Assembly (NCBI GenBank): GCA_021186555.1
Contig: JAJKFL010000001.1
Location: forward strand, 310,001-374,000
Origin: Reticulitermes speratus
Lineage: Eukaryota > Arthropoda > Insecta > Blattodea > Rhinotermitidae
Length of the DNA: 64,000 nucleotides
Reading direction: 5' to 3'
Shown: in pieces, positions 48,583-58,864 of the stretch
How positions within the stretch are numbered: the stretch's first letter is position 1
Layout of the letters: every line of letters starts with the position of its first letter
Notes under the pieces: model-generated
What the model was told of the DNA's origin: nothing
The model's input: the letters and a program-made list of their open reading frames with translations, nothing else
Databases searched by the model: none
Program-made: the position numbers and the translations under genes

Positions 48583-48601
48583 CATCGACTTTACACGGAA
48601 T

Positions 48602-49063
48602 GCGAGCCAGAATCACGTTCTTCGCTCACATCTGTCTTAGACTTGCACAGGTCTGGCCATAGAGCTAGTCCCTGACATCACGTGCAGTGTTCTAGACACT
48701 CAGCTACCAATTATTATGGCCATTGCTGTACCTTCCATATGTGGAAGCCTTCTGGAATAAACGGACGTTGTGGGTAACCTCGGCCGCGCATTTTAAGACG
48801 AAAGGCGTGTTGAAACCAGAAGGACCCTGCGGCGTTTCGTAGCAGATGATGAGTCAGGAGGAATTCTCAAAACAGTGCGAGACAAAAAAGAAAATAACGA
48901 CGGAAATGACGCAAAAAAAACAAAGTAGTAAATACAGGGTTTGTCCAAGGTCGCAAGCTGCATTTGCATCTTGACAAACTCATTCATATGAAAGCTACAA
49001 ACTGCGGTCGCAGCCAACTAACACACTTTGATGTCAGGCTTCCGCCGCGATGTTGCTGAAATC
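48602..49063. other. Spacer without recognisable gene
   Basis: The short open frames show no domain. A TACAGGGTTTGTCCAAGG at 48933 faintly resembles the end of the TA-type MITE at 62.2 kb, without a partner. Confidence 0.4.
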
Positions 49064-49321
49064 TGCGGTCTTCTGGGGTATTACGCGGCGTCGTGTCGTA
49101 ATTGTTTAACGACGTTTCGGGGCAACGTATCGGTCCCATCTTCACGGGTCAAGAGTCCGAGTGGGAAAGAAAGCCTATAACTTAGATTCTGGAAAGTACG
49201 GCGGAGTAGCAATACGTGTGATGTACTTTCCAGAATCTACGTTATAGGGTTTCTTACGTTGTCCAGAAACGTCGGTAAACAATTACCAAACAACGCCGCG
49301 TAATACCCCAGAAGACCGCAG
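49064..49321. mobile_element. Fold-back element with hammerhead-like modules in both arms
   Basis: The outer arms match inverted: TGCGGTCTTCTGGGGTATTA at 49064 and TAATACCCCAGAAGACCGCA ending at 49321, continuing inward through GCGGCGT and AATTGTTTA to GACGTTTC. An inner inverted pair brackets the centre: AGATTCTGGAAAGTAC (49185-49200) and GTACTTTCCAGAATCT (49221-49236). Read on the minus strand, the left arm carries GTGAAGATGGGACC followed by CCCCGAAACGTCG, a hammerhead-like layout with GGG/CCC as stem II. The right arm keeps only CCAGAAACGTCGG. The arm sequence CGCCGCGTAATA is shared with 5430-5450, so the two fold-backs are one family. Confidence 0.75.
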
Positions 49322-49390
49322 CTTTATTCAACGAACACACTTCGTGCGCTCTGTACCTCTGCCTGTAGGCAACTCTCCTGTTTCGTAGTC

Positions 49391-52291
49391 CGGAGTTCAA
49401 ACATACAGTGTCTACTGTGAGGGTCTTAGTGCTACAGGGTGTTCTGCTGAGCAGCGTGTTTGAAGTTCAAACATACAGTGTCTACTGTGAGGGTCTTAGT
49501 GCTACAGGGTGTTCTGCTGAGCAGCGTGTTTGAAGTTCAAACATACAGTGTCTACTGTGAGGGTCTTAGTGCTACAGGGTGTTCTGCTGAGCAGCGTGTT
49601 TGAAGTTCAAACATACAGTGTCTACTGTGAGGGTCTTAGTGCTACAGGGTGTTCTGCTGAGCAGCGTGTTTGAAGTTCAAACATACAGTGTCTACTGTGA
49701 GGGTCTTAGTGCTACAGGGTGTTCTGCTGAGCAGCGTGTTTGAAGTTCAAACATACAGTGACTACTGCGAGGGTCTTAGTGTTACAGGGTGTTCTGCTGG
49801 GCAGCGTGTTTGAAGTTCAAACATACAGTGTCTACTGTGAGGGTCTTAGTGTTACAGGGTGTTCTGCTGGGCAGCGTGTTTGAAGTTCAAACATACAGTG
49901 ACTACTGTGAGGGTCTTAGTGTTACAGGGTGTTCTGCTGGGCAGCGTGTTTGAAGTTCAAACATACAGTGTCTACTGTGAGGGTCTTAGTGCTACAGGGT
50001 GTTCTGCTGAGCAGCGTGTTTGAAGTTCAAACATACAGTGACTACTGTGAGGGTCTTAGTGTTACAGGGTGTTCTGCTGGGCAGCGTGTTTGAAGTTCAA
50101 ACATACAGTGACTACTGTGAGGGTCTTAGTGTTACAGGGTGTTCTGCTGAGGCAGCGTGTTTGAAGTTCAAACATACAGTGACTACTGTGAGGGTCTTAG
50201 TGTTACAGGGTGTTCTGCTGGGCAGCGTGTTTGAAGTTCAAACATACAGTGACTACTGTGAGGGTCTTAGTGTTACAGGGTGTTCTGCTGGGCAGCGTGT
50301 TTGAAGTTCAAACATACAGTGTCTACTGTGAGGGTCTTAGTGCTACAGGGTGTTCTGCTGAGCAGCGTGTTTGAAGTTCAAACATACAGTGTCTACTGTG
50401 AGGGTCTTAGTGCTACAGGGTGTTCTGCTGAGCAGCGTGTTTGAAGTTCAAACATACAGTGACTACTGTGAGGGTCTTAGTGTTACAGGGTGTTCTGCTG
50501 GGCAGCGTGTTTGAAGTTCAAACATACAGTGACTACTGTGAGGGTCTTAGTGCTACAGGGTGTTCTGCTGAGCAGCGTGTTTGAAGTTCAAACATAGTGT
50601 CTACTGTGAGGGTCTTAGTGCTACAGGGTGTTCTGCTGAGCAGCGTGTTTGAAGTTCAAACATACAGTGTCTACTGTGAGGGTCTTAGTGTTACAGGGTG
50701 TTCTGCTGGGCAGCGTGTTTGAAGTTCAAACATACAGTGACTACTGTGAGGGTCTTAGTGCTACAGGGTGTTCTGCTGAGCAGCGTGTTTGAAGTTCAAA
50801 CATACAGTGACTACTGTGAGGGTCTTAGTGTTACAGGGTGTTCTGCTGAGCAGCGTGTTTGAAGTTCAAACATACAGTGTCTACTGTGAGGGTCTTAGTG
50901 CTACAGGGTGTTCTGCTGAGCAGCGTGTTTGAAGTTCAAACATACAGTGTCTACTGTGAGGGTCTTAGTGCTACAGGGTGTTCTGCTGGGCAGCGTGTTT
51001 GAAGTTCAAACATACAGTGTCTACTGTGAGGGTCTTAGTGCTACAGGGTGTTCTGCTGGGCAGCGTGTTTGAAGTTCAAACATACAGTGACTACTGTGAG
51101 GGTCTTAGTGTTAGGGATGTTCTGCTGGGCAGCGTGTTTGAAGTTCAAACATACAGTGTCTACTGTGAGGGTCTTAGTGCTACAGGGTGTTCTGCTGAGC
51201 AGCGTGTTTTGAAGTTCAAACATACAGTGTCTACTGTGAGGGTCTTAGTGCTACAGGGTGTTCTGCTGGCAGCGTGTTTGAAGTTCAAACATACAGTGAC
51301 TACTGTGAGGGTCTTAGTGTTAGGGATGTTCTGCTGGGCAGCGTGTTTGAAGTTCAAACATACAGTGTCTACTGTGAGGGTCTTAGTGCTACAGGGTGTT
51401 CTGCTGAGCAGCGTGTTTGAAGTTCAAACATACAGTGTCTACTGTGAGGGTCTTAGTGCTACAGGGTGTTCTGCTGGGCAGCGTGTTTGAAGTTCAAACA
51501 TACAGTGACTACTGTGAGGGTCTTAGTGTTAGGGATGTTCTGCTGGGCAGCGTGTTTGAAGTTCAAACATACAGTGTCTACTGTGAGGGTCTTAGTGCTA
51601 CAGGGTGTTCTGCTGAGCAGCGTGTTTGAAGTTCAAACATACAGTGTCTACTGTGAGGGTCTTAGTGCTACAGGGTGTTCTGCTGGGCAGCGTGTTTGAA
51701 GTTCAAACATACAGTGACTACTGTGAGGGTCTTAGTGTTAGGGATGTTCTGCTGGGCAGCGTGTTTGAAGTTCAAACATACAGTGTCTACTGTGAGGGTC
51801 TTAGTGCTACAGGGTGTTCTGCTGAGCAGCGTGTTTGAAGTTCAAACATACAGTGACTACTGTGAGGGTCTTAGTGTTACAGGGTGTTCTGCTGAGCAGC
51901 GTGTTTGAAGTTCAAACATACAGTGACTACTGTGAGGGTCTTAGTGTTACAGGGTGTTCTGCTGGGCAGCGTGTTTGAAGTTCAAACATACAGTGTCTAC
52001 TGTGAGGGTCTTAGTATTACAGGGTGTTCTGCTGAGCAGCGTGTTTGAAGTTCAAACATACAGTGTCTACTGTGAGGGTCTTAGTGTTAGGGATGTTCTG
52101 CTGGGCAGCGTGTTTGAAGTTCAAACATACAGTGTCTACTGTGAGGGTCTTAGTGTTACAGGTTGTTCTGCTGAGCAGCGTGTTTGAAGTTCAAACATAC
52201 AGTGTCTACTGTGAGGGTCTTAGTGTTAGGGATGTTCTGCTGGGCAGCGTGTTTGAAGTTCAAACATACAGTGTCTACTGTGAGGGTCTTA
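49391..52291. repeat. Minisatellite, 70-bp unit, about 41 copies, with 209-bp higher-order unit
   Basis: The unit reads GAAGTTCAAACATACAGTGT, CTACTGTGAGGGTCTTAGTG, CTACAGGGTGTTCTGCTGAG, CAGCGTGTTT. The first copies (49391-49740) are identical; later ones mix GTCTAC/GACTAC, GCTAC/GTTAC and GAG/GGG variants. A 69-bp variant with GTTAGGGATGTTC recurs at about 51111, 51320, 51529 and 51738, exactly 209 bp apart, defining a three-unit higher-order repeat, and again at about 52087 and 52226. The array ends where the mariner relic begins. Confidence 0.97.
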
Positions 52292-52299
52292 TGACATGT

Positions 52300-53505
52300 T
52301 TAAACCTGCACCCGCACTAGTCAGGTCCCTCTGCACCTCAACCATCAGGTGCAATCAAGATGGCAGTGCAAGCAGTACCCAACAGTGTTGCGCAGCGTAT
52401 AATTATCAAATTTCTCACGAAGGAAGGTGTCATTCCTTCTGAAATCTTTACTAGGCTTCAAGCACAGTTTGGGGATGAATGTTTGTCACAGCCAAGGGTG
52501 TTCAGTTGGGCGAAGTCATTTCGAGAAAGACGAGACGGTGTTGAAAATGAACCTCACGCTCGGCGACCAAGAACTTCTGTCAATCCAGACAACGTTTTGA
52601 AAATTGGTGAACTTATTCGGGCTAATCGTGGCATAACTGTTCTTGAACTGTCACAGGAAGTAGGAATTAGTGCAGGGAGTGTTGAAAAATTCTGCACAAC
52701 GAGTTGAAAGTCAGTAAAGTGAGCGCAAGGTGGGTCCCACGGCTCCTGTCACCGGAGCACAGGGAACGACGTTTAGTGGCCGTTACTCAACTACTGCAAC
52801 GATACGAGAGAGAAGGAGCCGAATTTTTGGACTCAGTTGTGACCGGTGATGAGACCTGGGTCCACTACTTCACTCCTGAATCAAAAACAGCAAGCAAGCA
52901 GTGCAAACACACACATTCTTCACCCACCAAGAAAAGCGAAAGCAACTTTTTCAGCGGGGAAGATCATGACTGCTGTGTTGTGGGATTCAAAGGCTATCAT
53001 TCACCTGGACTTTCTCACTTGCCAAAAGACCATCAATGCGCAGTACTATTCAACTCTCCTGAATGAAAAAGTAGGCTAAAGCCGGCAATTAGCTCAAAGC
53101 GAAGAAAAAGGCAGGATTCAGTTTGCTTCCTCCAGGACAACGTTCGTCCTCACACTGCGGCTTTAACGATGGCAACTTACTGAAACTGAAGTGCGATGTC
53201 CTGCCTCATCCACCGTACAGTCCTGACTTAGCTCCATCTGATTATCATTTGTTTGGACCAATGAAGAGGGTTTTAGGAGGCAAGAGATTGCGGAATAATG
53301 ATGACGTCATTGCAGCTGTGCAAAGTTGGATACACGAGCAACCGAAAACCTTCTTTGAAACTAATTAAGAAGCTTCCAGAACGTTGGCACAAGTGTACGG
53401 CAGTCAGCAGGGACTGCATTGAAATGTAGTGTGTAAGACTTTTGTATTTTGTTGTGAATACATTTTTTAGAAACGTATTCTCGTTTAAATTTGAACGTCC
53501 CACGT
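52300..53505 (+). pseudogene. mariner transposase relic
   Basis: A mariner transposase cuts and pastes DNA into TA sites. The N-terminal helix-turn-helix region is open from ATG 52360 (AQRIIIKFLTKEGVIPSEIF, VFSWAKSFRERRDGVENEPH, RRPRTSVN). A one-base loss near 52690 shifts the frame into LKVSKVSARWVPRLLSPEHR and the first catalytic aspartate in VTGDETWVHY (codon at 52848). The second aspartate is in the QDN-type codon at 53136 and the third in SPDLAPSDYHLFG (53240). Their spacing is one base short of the D34D pattern typical of mariner, and stops follow the second. The 3' end holds a terminal-repeat-like GAACGTCCCACGTAA at about 53493. No matching 5' terminal repeat is present because the 70-bp array abuts the 5' side. 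It is inactive. Confidence 0.9.
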
Positions 53506-53507
53506 AA

Positions 53508-54109
53508 TTTAACGTGAACTAAACCTACAGCGTTAGGGAGAGCCGTCAGCTTGTTTCAGAGACGTCAGCTGCTCGATTCTCGGTGGCATCGTACTGACAG
53601 GATATCAGCGATCCAGCGTTCTGTGCTGGTCGTTACTGTGCCTGGTCGTCACTGTGCCTGGTCATCATGCCGTGTTAGAAAAAGTATTTTTTTTTTCGCC
53701 CGCAAAGTAGATTGATCCAAAAGCTAGCAAGGCCCAAACTGTACTTCATCCTTGCTGGCGTCATACCAGAATTCCGAATGGGACTTCCCTTGAAATCGAT
53801 CTAAAACCAGCGGTCTGTCATTTCTGTGAATTGGGGTTGAATTTTGACCTCTCTTTTCCTAATTAAAATTCTATCCATTCTGAATTGCGCTAACTCAAAA
53901 AAAATTTTCAAACAGTGCACAGTGCGCTAAATTGCGAATTCAAATACTTCAGACTACGCTTGTGCCCCAACTACGACTATACATGAGCGACGAATATAAA
54001 CCGAAGTTGCTACGTGTTTATCGGCAATGAACTGCAGAAATGCAAGCGGAAAATCTCACAGATGTCGAACACATCAAAACAAAAACTCCGAGTTCGAATA
54101 CTTCAGACG
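53508..54109. other. Spacer without recognisable gene
   Basis: This is AT-rich, with short homopolymers (T run at about 53687-53696) and no open frame of note. The last 100 bp lead into the 35-bp array and supply the first non-repeat codons of the long artefactual frames. Confidence 0.45.
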
Positions 54110-56813
54110 ACACACCAAGCACCAAGCCGCTGCACACTCAGTACTTGCACCAAGCACCAAGCCGCTGCACACTCAGTACTTGCACCAAGCACCAAGCCGC
54201 TGCACACTCAGTACTTGCACCAAGCACCAAGCCGCTGCACACTCAGTACTTGCACCAAGCACCAAGCCGCTGCACACTCAGTACTTGCACCAAGCACCAA
54301 GCCGCTGCACACTCAGTACTTGCACCAAGCACCAAGCCGCTGTACACTCAGTACTTGCACCAAGCACCAAGCCGCTGCACACTCAGTACTTGCACCAAGC
54401 ACCAAGCACCAAGCCGCTGCACACTCAGTACTTGCACCAAGCACCAAGCCGCTGCACACTCAGTACTTGCACCAAGCAGCTGCACACTCAGTACTTGCAC
54501 CAAGCACCAAGCCGCTGTACACTCAGTACTTGCACCAAGCACCAAGCCGCTGTACACTCAGTACTTGCACCAAGCACCAAGCCGCTGTACACTCAGTACT
54601 TGCACCAAGCACCAAGCCGCTGTACACTCAGTACTTGCACCAAGCACCAAGCCGCTGTACACTCAGTACTTGCACCAAGCACCAAGCCGCTGCACACTCA
54701 ATACTTGCACCATGCACCAAGCCGCTGTACACTCAATACTTGCACCAAGCACCAAGCCGCTGTACACTCAGTACTTGCACCAAGCACCAAGCCGCTGTAC
54801 ACTCAGTACTTGCACCAAGCACCAAGCCGCTGCACACTCAATACTTGCACCAAGCACCAAGCCGCTGTACACTCAGTACTTGCACCAAGCACCAAGCCGC
54901 TGCACACTCAATACTTGCACCATGCACCAAGCCGCTGCACACTCAATACTTGCACCAAGCACCAAGCCGCTGTACACTCAGTACTTGCACCAAGCACCAA
55001 GCCGCTGCACACTCAGTACTTGCACCAAGCACCAAGCCGCTGTACACTCAGTACTTGCACCAAGCACCAAGCCGCTGCACACTCAGTACTTGCACCAAGC
55101 ACCAAGCCGCTGTACACTCAGTACTTGCACCAAGCACCAAGCCGCTGCACACTCAATACTTGCACCAAGCACCAAGCCGCTGCACACTCAGTACTTGCAC
55201 CAAGCACCAAGCCGCTGTACACTCAATACTTGCACCAAGCACCAAGCCGCTGTACACTCAGTACTTGCACCAAGCACCAAGCCGCTGTACACTCAATACT
55301 TGCACCAAGCACCAAGCCGCTGTACACTCAGTACTTGCACCAAGCACCAAGCCGCTGTACACTCAATACTTGCACCAAGCACCAAGCCGTGTACACTCAG
55401 TACTTGCACCAAGCACCAAGCCGCTGTACACTCAATACTTGCACCAAGCACCAAGCCGCTGTACACTCAATACTTGCACCAAGCACCAAGCCGCTGTACA
55501 CTCAGTACTTGCACCAAGCACCAAGCCGCTGTACACTCAATACTTGCACCAAGCACCAAGCCGCTGTACACTCAGTTACTTGCACCAAGCACCAAGCCGC
55601 TGTACACTCAGTACTTGCACCAAGCACCAAGCCGCTGCACACTCAGTACTTGCACCAAGCACCAAGCCGCTGTACACTCAGTACTTGCACCAAGCACCAA
55701 GCCGCTGCACACTCAGTACTTGCACCAAGCACCAAGCCGCTGTACACTCATCTTGCACAAGCACAAGCCCCTGCACTCAGTACTTGCCCACACCAAGCCG
55801 CTGCACACTCAGTACTTGCACCAAGCACCAAGCCGCTGCACACTCAGTACTTGCACCAAGCACCAAGCCGCTGCACACTCAGTACTTGCACCAAGCACCA
55901 AGCCGCTGCACCTCAGTACTTGCACCAAGCACCAAGCCGCTGTACACTCAGTACTTGCACCAAGCACCAAGCCGCTGTACACTCAGTACTTGCACCAAGC
56001 ACCAAGCCGCTGTACACTCAGTACTTGCACCAAGCACCAAGCCGCTGACACTCAGTACTTGCACCAAGCACCAAGCCGCTGCACACTCAGTACTTGCACC
56101 AAGCACCAAGCCGCTGTACACTCAGTACTTGCACCAAGCACCAAGCCGCTGTACACTCAGTACTTGCACCAAGCACCAAGCCGCTGTACACTCAGTACTT
56201 GCACCAAGCACCAAGCCGCTGTACACTCAGTACTTGCACCAAGCACCAAGCCGCTGCTACACTCAGTACTTGCACCAAGCACCAAGCCGCTGTACACTCA
56301 GTACTTGCACCAAGCACCAAGCCGCTGTACACTCAGTACTTGCACCAAGCACCAAGCCGCTGTACACTCAGTACTTGCACCAAGCACCAAGCCGCTGTAC
56401 ACTCAGTACTTGCACCAAGCACCAAGCCGCTGTACACTCAGTACTTGCACCAAGCACCAAGCCGCTGTACACTCAGTACTTGCACCAAGCACCAAGCCGC
56501 TGTCACATCAGTACTTGCACCAAGCACCAAGCCGCTGACACTCAGTACTTGCACCAAGCACCAAGCCGCTGTACACTCAGTACTTGCACCAAGCACCAAG
56601 CCGCTGTACACTCAGTACTTGCACCAAGCACCAAGCCGCTGACACTCAGTACTTGCACCAAGCACCAAGCCGCTGCACACTCAGTACTTGCACCAAGCAC
56701 CAAGCCGCTGACACTCAGTACTTGCACCAAGCACCAAGCCGCTGACACTCAGTACTTGCACCAAGACCAAGCCGCTGCACACTCAGTACTTGCACCAAGC
56801 ACCAAGCCGCTGC
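54110..56813. repeat. Minisatellite, 35-bp unit, about 77 copies
   Basis: The unit is GCACCAAGCACCAAGCCGCT followed by GCACACTCAGTACTT. Variants are GTACAC for GCACAC, CAATAC for CAGTAC, and occasional one-base losses (CTGACACTC). CTGTAC variants dominate the middle. No plus-strand stop exists in the unit, so frames up to 953 codons are open in three registers with the same peptide words (TKHQAAAHSVLAPSTKPLHT). Because the peptide is identical in all three frames, it is a sequence-composition effect. Confidence 0.97.
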
Positions 56814-57393
56814 CTCATATTGACCACTCAGCGCTTACACTCAGCTTGTGGCAACTGGCGGTGAAATGCAAATAAACATTGCAATGCTCCGTTGTTTACT
56901 GCTGCATCCAGTCCGCGGAATTCCGCGTTAATAGATTTAGGCTCGTCTGCCTCGCAAAATATTTTTTGACGGAAAACGTCTTACACGCGGGGTCCGCTAT
57001 GGGGGGAAACTATGCGAAAGTGGATGTTACGATTTTGTGTATACCACACAGATCTTAGTGACTTTAAAACTATAACGCATATCCAAATACGCGATACACG
57101 GTTTAAAAGAGCAAGGATGAAAGAATGTTACGCGACATTAACCTTGAGCGCGTGACGTCACACGCCGCCACAAGATGGTCGCCAAGTTGGAGTGGAAAAT
57201 TACCGGTTCGCCGCGCGGCAAAATTAGTATATTTCGGGAACGCGTTCGCGTAGGACGTTGTGTGAGGTGTCGTTTAACAGAGCTCACGAGTACTATCAGA
57301 TAAAACACTAATAGTGACAATAGTGAAAGAACTTAAAAAAATATACAGTGAGAAAGTGTTGAACTTGGACAAATTTTCCCTAAACTTTCAGAA
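56814..57393. other. Spacer upstream of Helitron-like relic
   Basis: No gene is seen. CpG-containing words are frequent near 57150-57290 (CCGGTTCGCCGCGCGGCAAA, GGGAACGCGTTCGCGTAGG), which could be the promoter or 5' region of the element whose coding relic follows. Confidence 0.35.
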
Positions 57394-57812
57394 ATGTCGA
57401 AATATCTTGAAAACAAGAAGGTAAATGCTTATCGTAAACGTTACAAAGTGAAAGAAGAAGAAATGAGGAATCCAAAAACGCCCCTATGACAGCAGCAGAA
57501 CGAATGCGGAGGATGAGGCAGCGTCGACAAGTTGAGGCGAGCACCAGTCGCGCGGACGCCGCAACGCCTGACCCAAGTTCACAGGCAATGGATGTCGACA
57601 GTCAGATAGAACCGATGGAATGCGACGAAATACAAGCAGATGAGACGTTTGAGAATAGAGATTTAGCGTTTGTAACCGATTGGCGTCTGGCGACGGAGCA
57701 CTTTGAAACGTCGTTCTATGGCAACAAGTTGGGTTTTATTTGTGGAGTTTGTGATCGCATATGGTTACAAAATGACTTAAAACGGCCCAATGCAGCTATG
57801 TTGTCTTATTAA
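57394..57812 (+). pseudogene. Probable Helitron-type N-terminal fragment
   Basis: Two overlapping frames read as one protein after a single-base shift: a first ATG at 57394 gives a basic peptide (MSKYLENKKVNAYRKRYKVK) ending at the stop 57487-57489. The second frame from 57486 continues TAAERMRRMRQRRQVEASTS, an acidic stretch, and FYGNKLGFICGVCDRIWLQN before a stop at 57812. Basic ERMRRMRQRRQ-type starts followed by a CxxC zinc-binding word occur at the N-terminus of insect Helitron replication-helicase proteins, as I recall the family. No Rep or helicase domain follows, so the identification is tentative. Other basic DNA-binding relics would also fit. Confidence 0.4.
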
Positions 57813-58107
57813 GTCTACATATCGCACTACTCGTACCTTTATCCTGTCTTCAACAAAATTTTACAAATCAGTCAGCATTGTCAGAAATAAATAAAATAGG
57901 AGAAATGCAAGTTCCTTGCGCTCATTTCTTTCTTACCAACCCTACAAACACCCCGAGCCGACAACACCGCCTGGGTAAGACGTCTTCCGCCAAAAACCTC
58001 AGCGGTAGTGACTCCGACACTACCTATCCCGATTTTTTTTATTTATTGAAGGGCCCCGCAGCAGATGCTACGGACGCACCGCAGCCTTAAGGCTTATTGT
58101 GCAACAT

Positions 58108-58325
58108 TGTGATGAAGATGATGATGAAGTTTTTTTGCTTCTTTATTTAATGGAGCATCAGTGGAATGATACTGACAGGGGAAAACCGAAGTACTGGGGG
58201 AAAAACCTGTCCCAGTGCCACTATGTCCACCACAAATCTCCCAAAGACTGACCTGGGATTGAACCCGGACCTCCGCGGTGGAAGGCCGGCGACTAACCGC
58301 CTGAGATATGGCACGGCCTCGCAAA
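58108..58325 (-). mobile_element. tRNA-derived SINE, family C
   Basis: The minus-strand head reads GAGGCCGTGCCATATCTCAG, GCGGTTAGTCGCCGGCC, then GAGGTCCGGGTTCAATCCCA, a B box with one change from consensus. The body follows (GGGAGATTTGTGGTGGACAT, GGCACTGGGACAGG, TTCGGTTTTCCCCTGTC) and the tail is a CAT-rich trinucleotide run at about 58110-58128. The lack of a proper aminoacyl-stem partner and the attached body show it is a SINE. No target duplication is evident. Confidence 0.75.
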
Positions 58326-58864
58326 ATATTTACTGCCTGCTGCTTCAAACTCCACCCTCAAAGTACTGAAACCAGATGCTGCAGGTTAGTGCGTGTGCAA
58401 GAGGCAAGGCCTTGCACAGTTCTGCAGTCTCCCTCCCTCAGCAATGATCCTCGTTAGAGACGTAACTGAAGAATTAAGAATAATAACCAGGATATGTAGA
58501 TCCTCAGCTGCTTTGGTCTCACATGCCGTTTGACGTCACAGACACGTGGCACTGCTCGGTCGTCAGTCGATCAGAGTACAGCGGACAGTCTGTATTTGTA
58601 TTTGAATAGCGAAATAGTATTGTTGTACATATTGATACATGACTGTCTGTACATGACTGTCTGTACATCTCAACATATTTAAAACATTTTAATAATGCAA
58701 TTAGCAATTCTAAAACTGAATTATTGAAAAAAATATAATTCCTGAATTTCTCCGCATACCGCCGTTTGAAAAGCACTGTCTTAGGAGACACCAACGTCAC
58801 AATTAGCTCGGAAACATTTATCAACCCTTTGAAGATGAGAATTAACCTCAACTGTACTTAAAAA
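58326..58864. other. Spacer without recognisable gene
   Basis: Contains a direct repeat of CATGACTGTCTGTA at about 58638-58664 and, at 58832-58856, TTTGAAGATGAGAATTAACC, part of which is shared with the right flank of the 114-bp element at 36.58 kb. The minus-strand frame at 58519-58851 has no domain I recognise. Confidence 0.4.

Larger units (their letters stand above)
47432..48587 (-). mobile_element. Composite retroposon with LINE tail, flanked by 14-bp duplication
   Basis: ACTTTACACGGAAT occurs at 47418-47431 and again at 48588-48601. Between the two, in minus-strand order, lie the 23-bp array (48582-48193), about 210 bp of non-coding sequence (containing AGGGTAGCTGCGAATACACT and GGGGTGGTCCTCCAGCTTGG), the C-terminal LINE coding region (47975-47517), its 3' UTR and a TTAG-repeat tail (47450-47432). 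A direct repeat of this length at exactly the tail end is what LINE-mediated retroposition produces. The array therefore lies inside the insertion. Confidence 0.7.

Noticed and set aside
54014-56875. 953-codon open frame
   Set aside because: It is produced by the 35-bp array with identical peptide words in three registers.
58240-58325. tRNA gene candidate
   Set aside because: Same reasoning: A and B boxes are attached to a SINE body with a CAT-rich tail.
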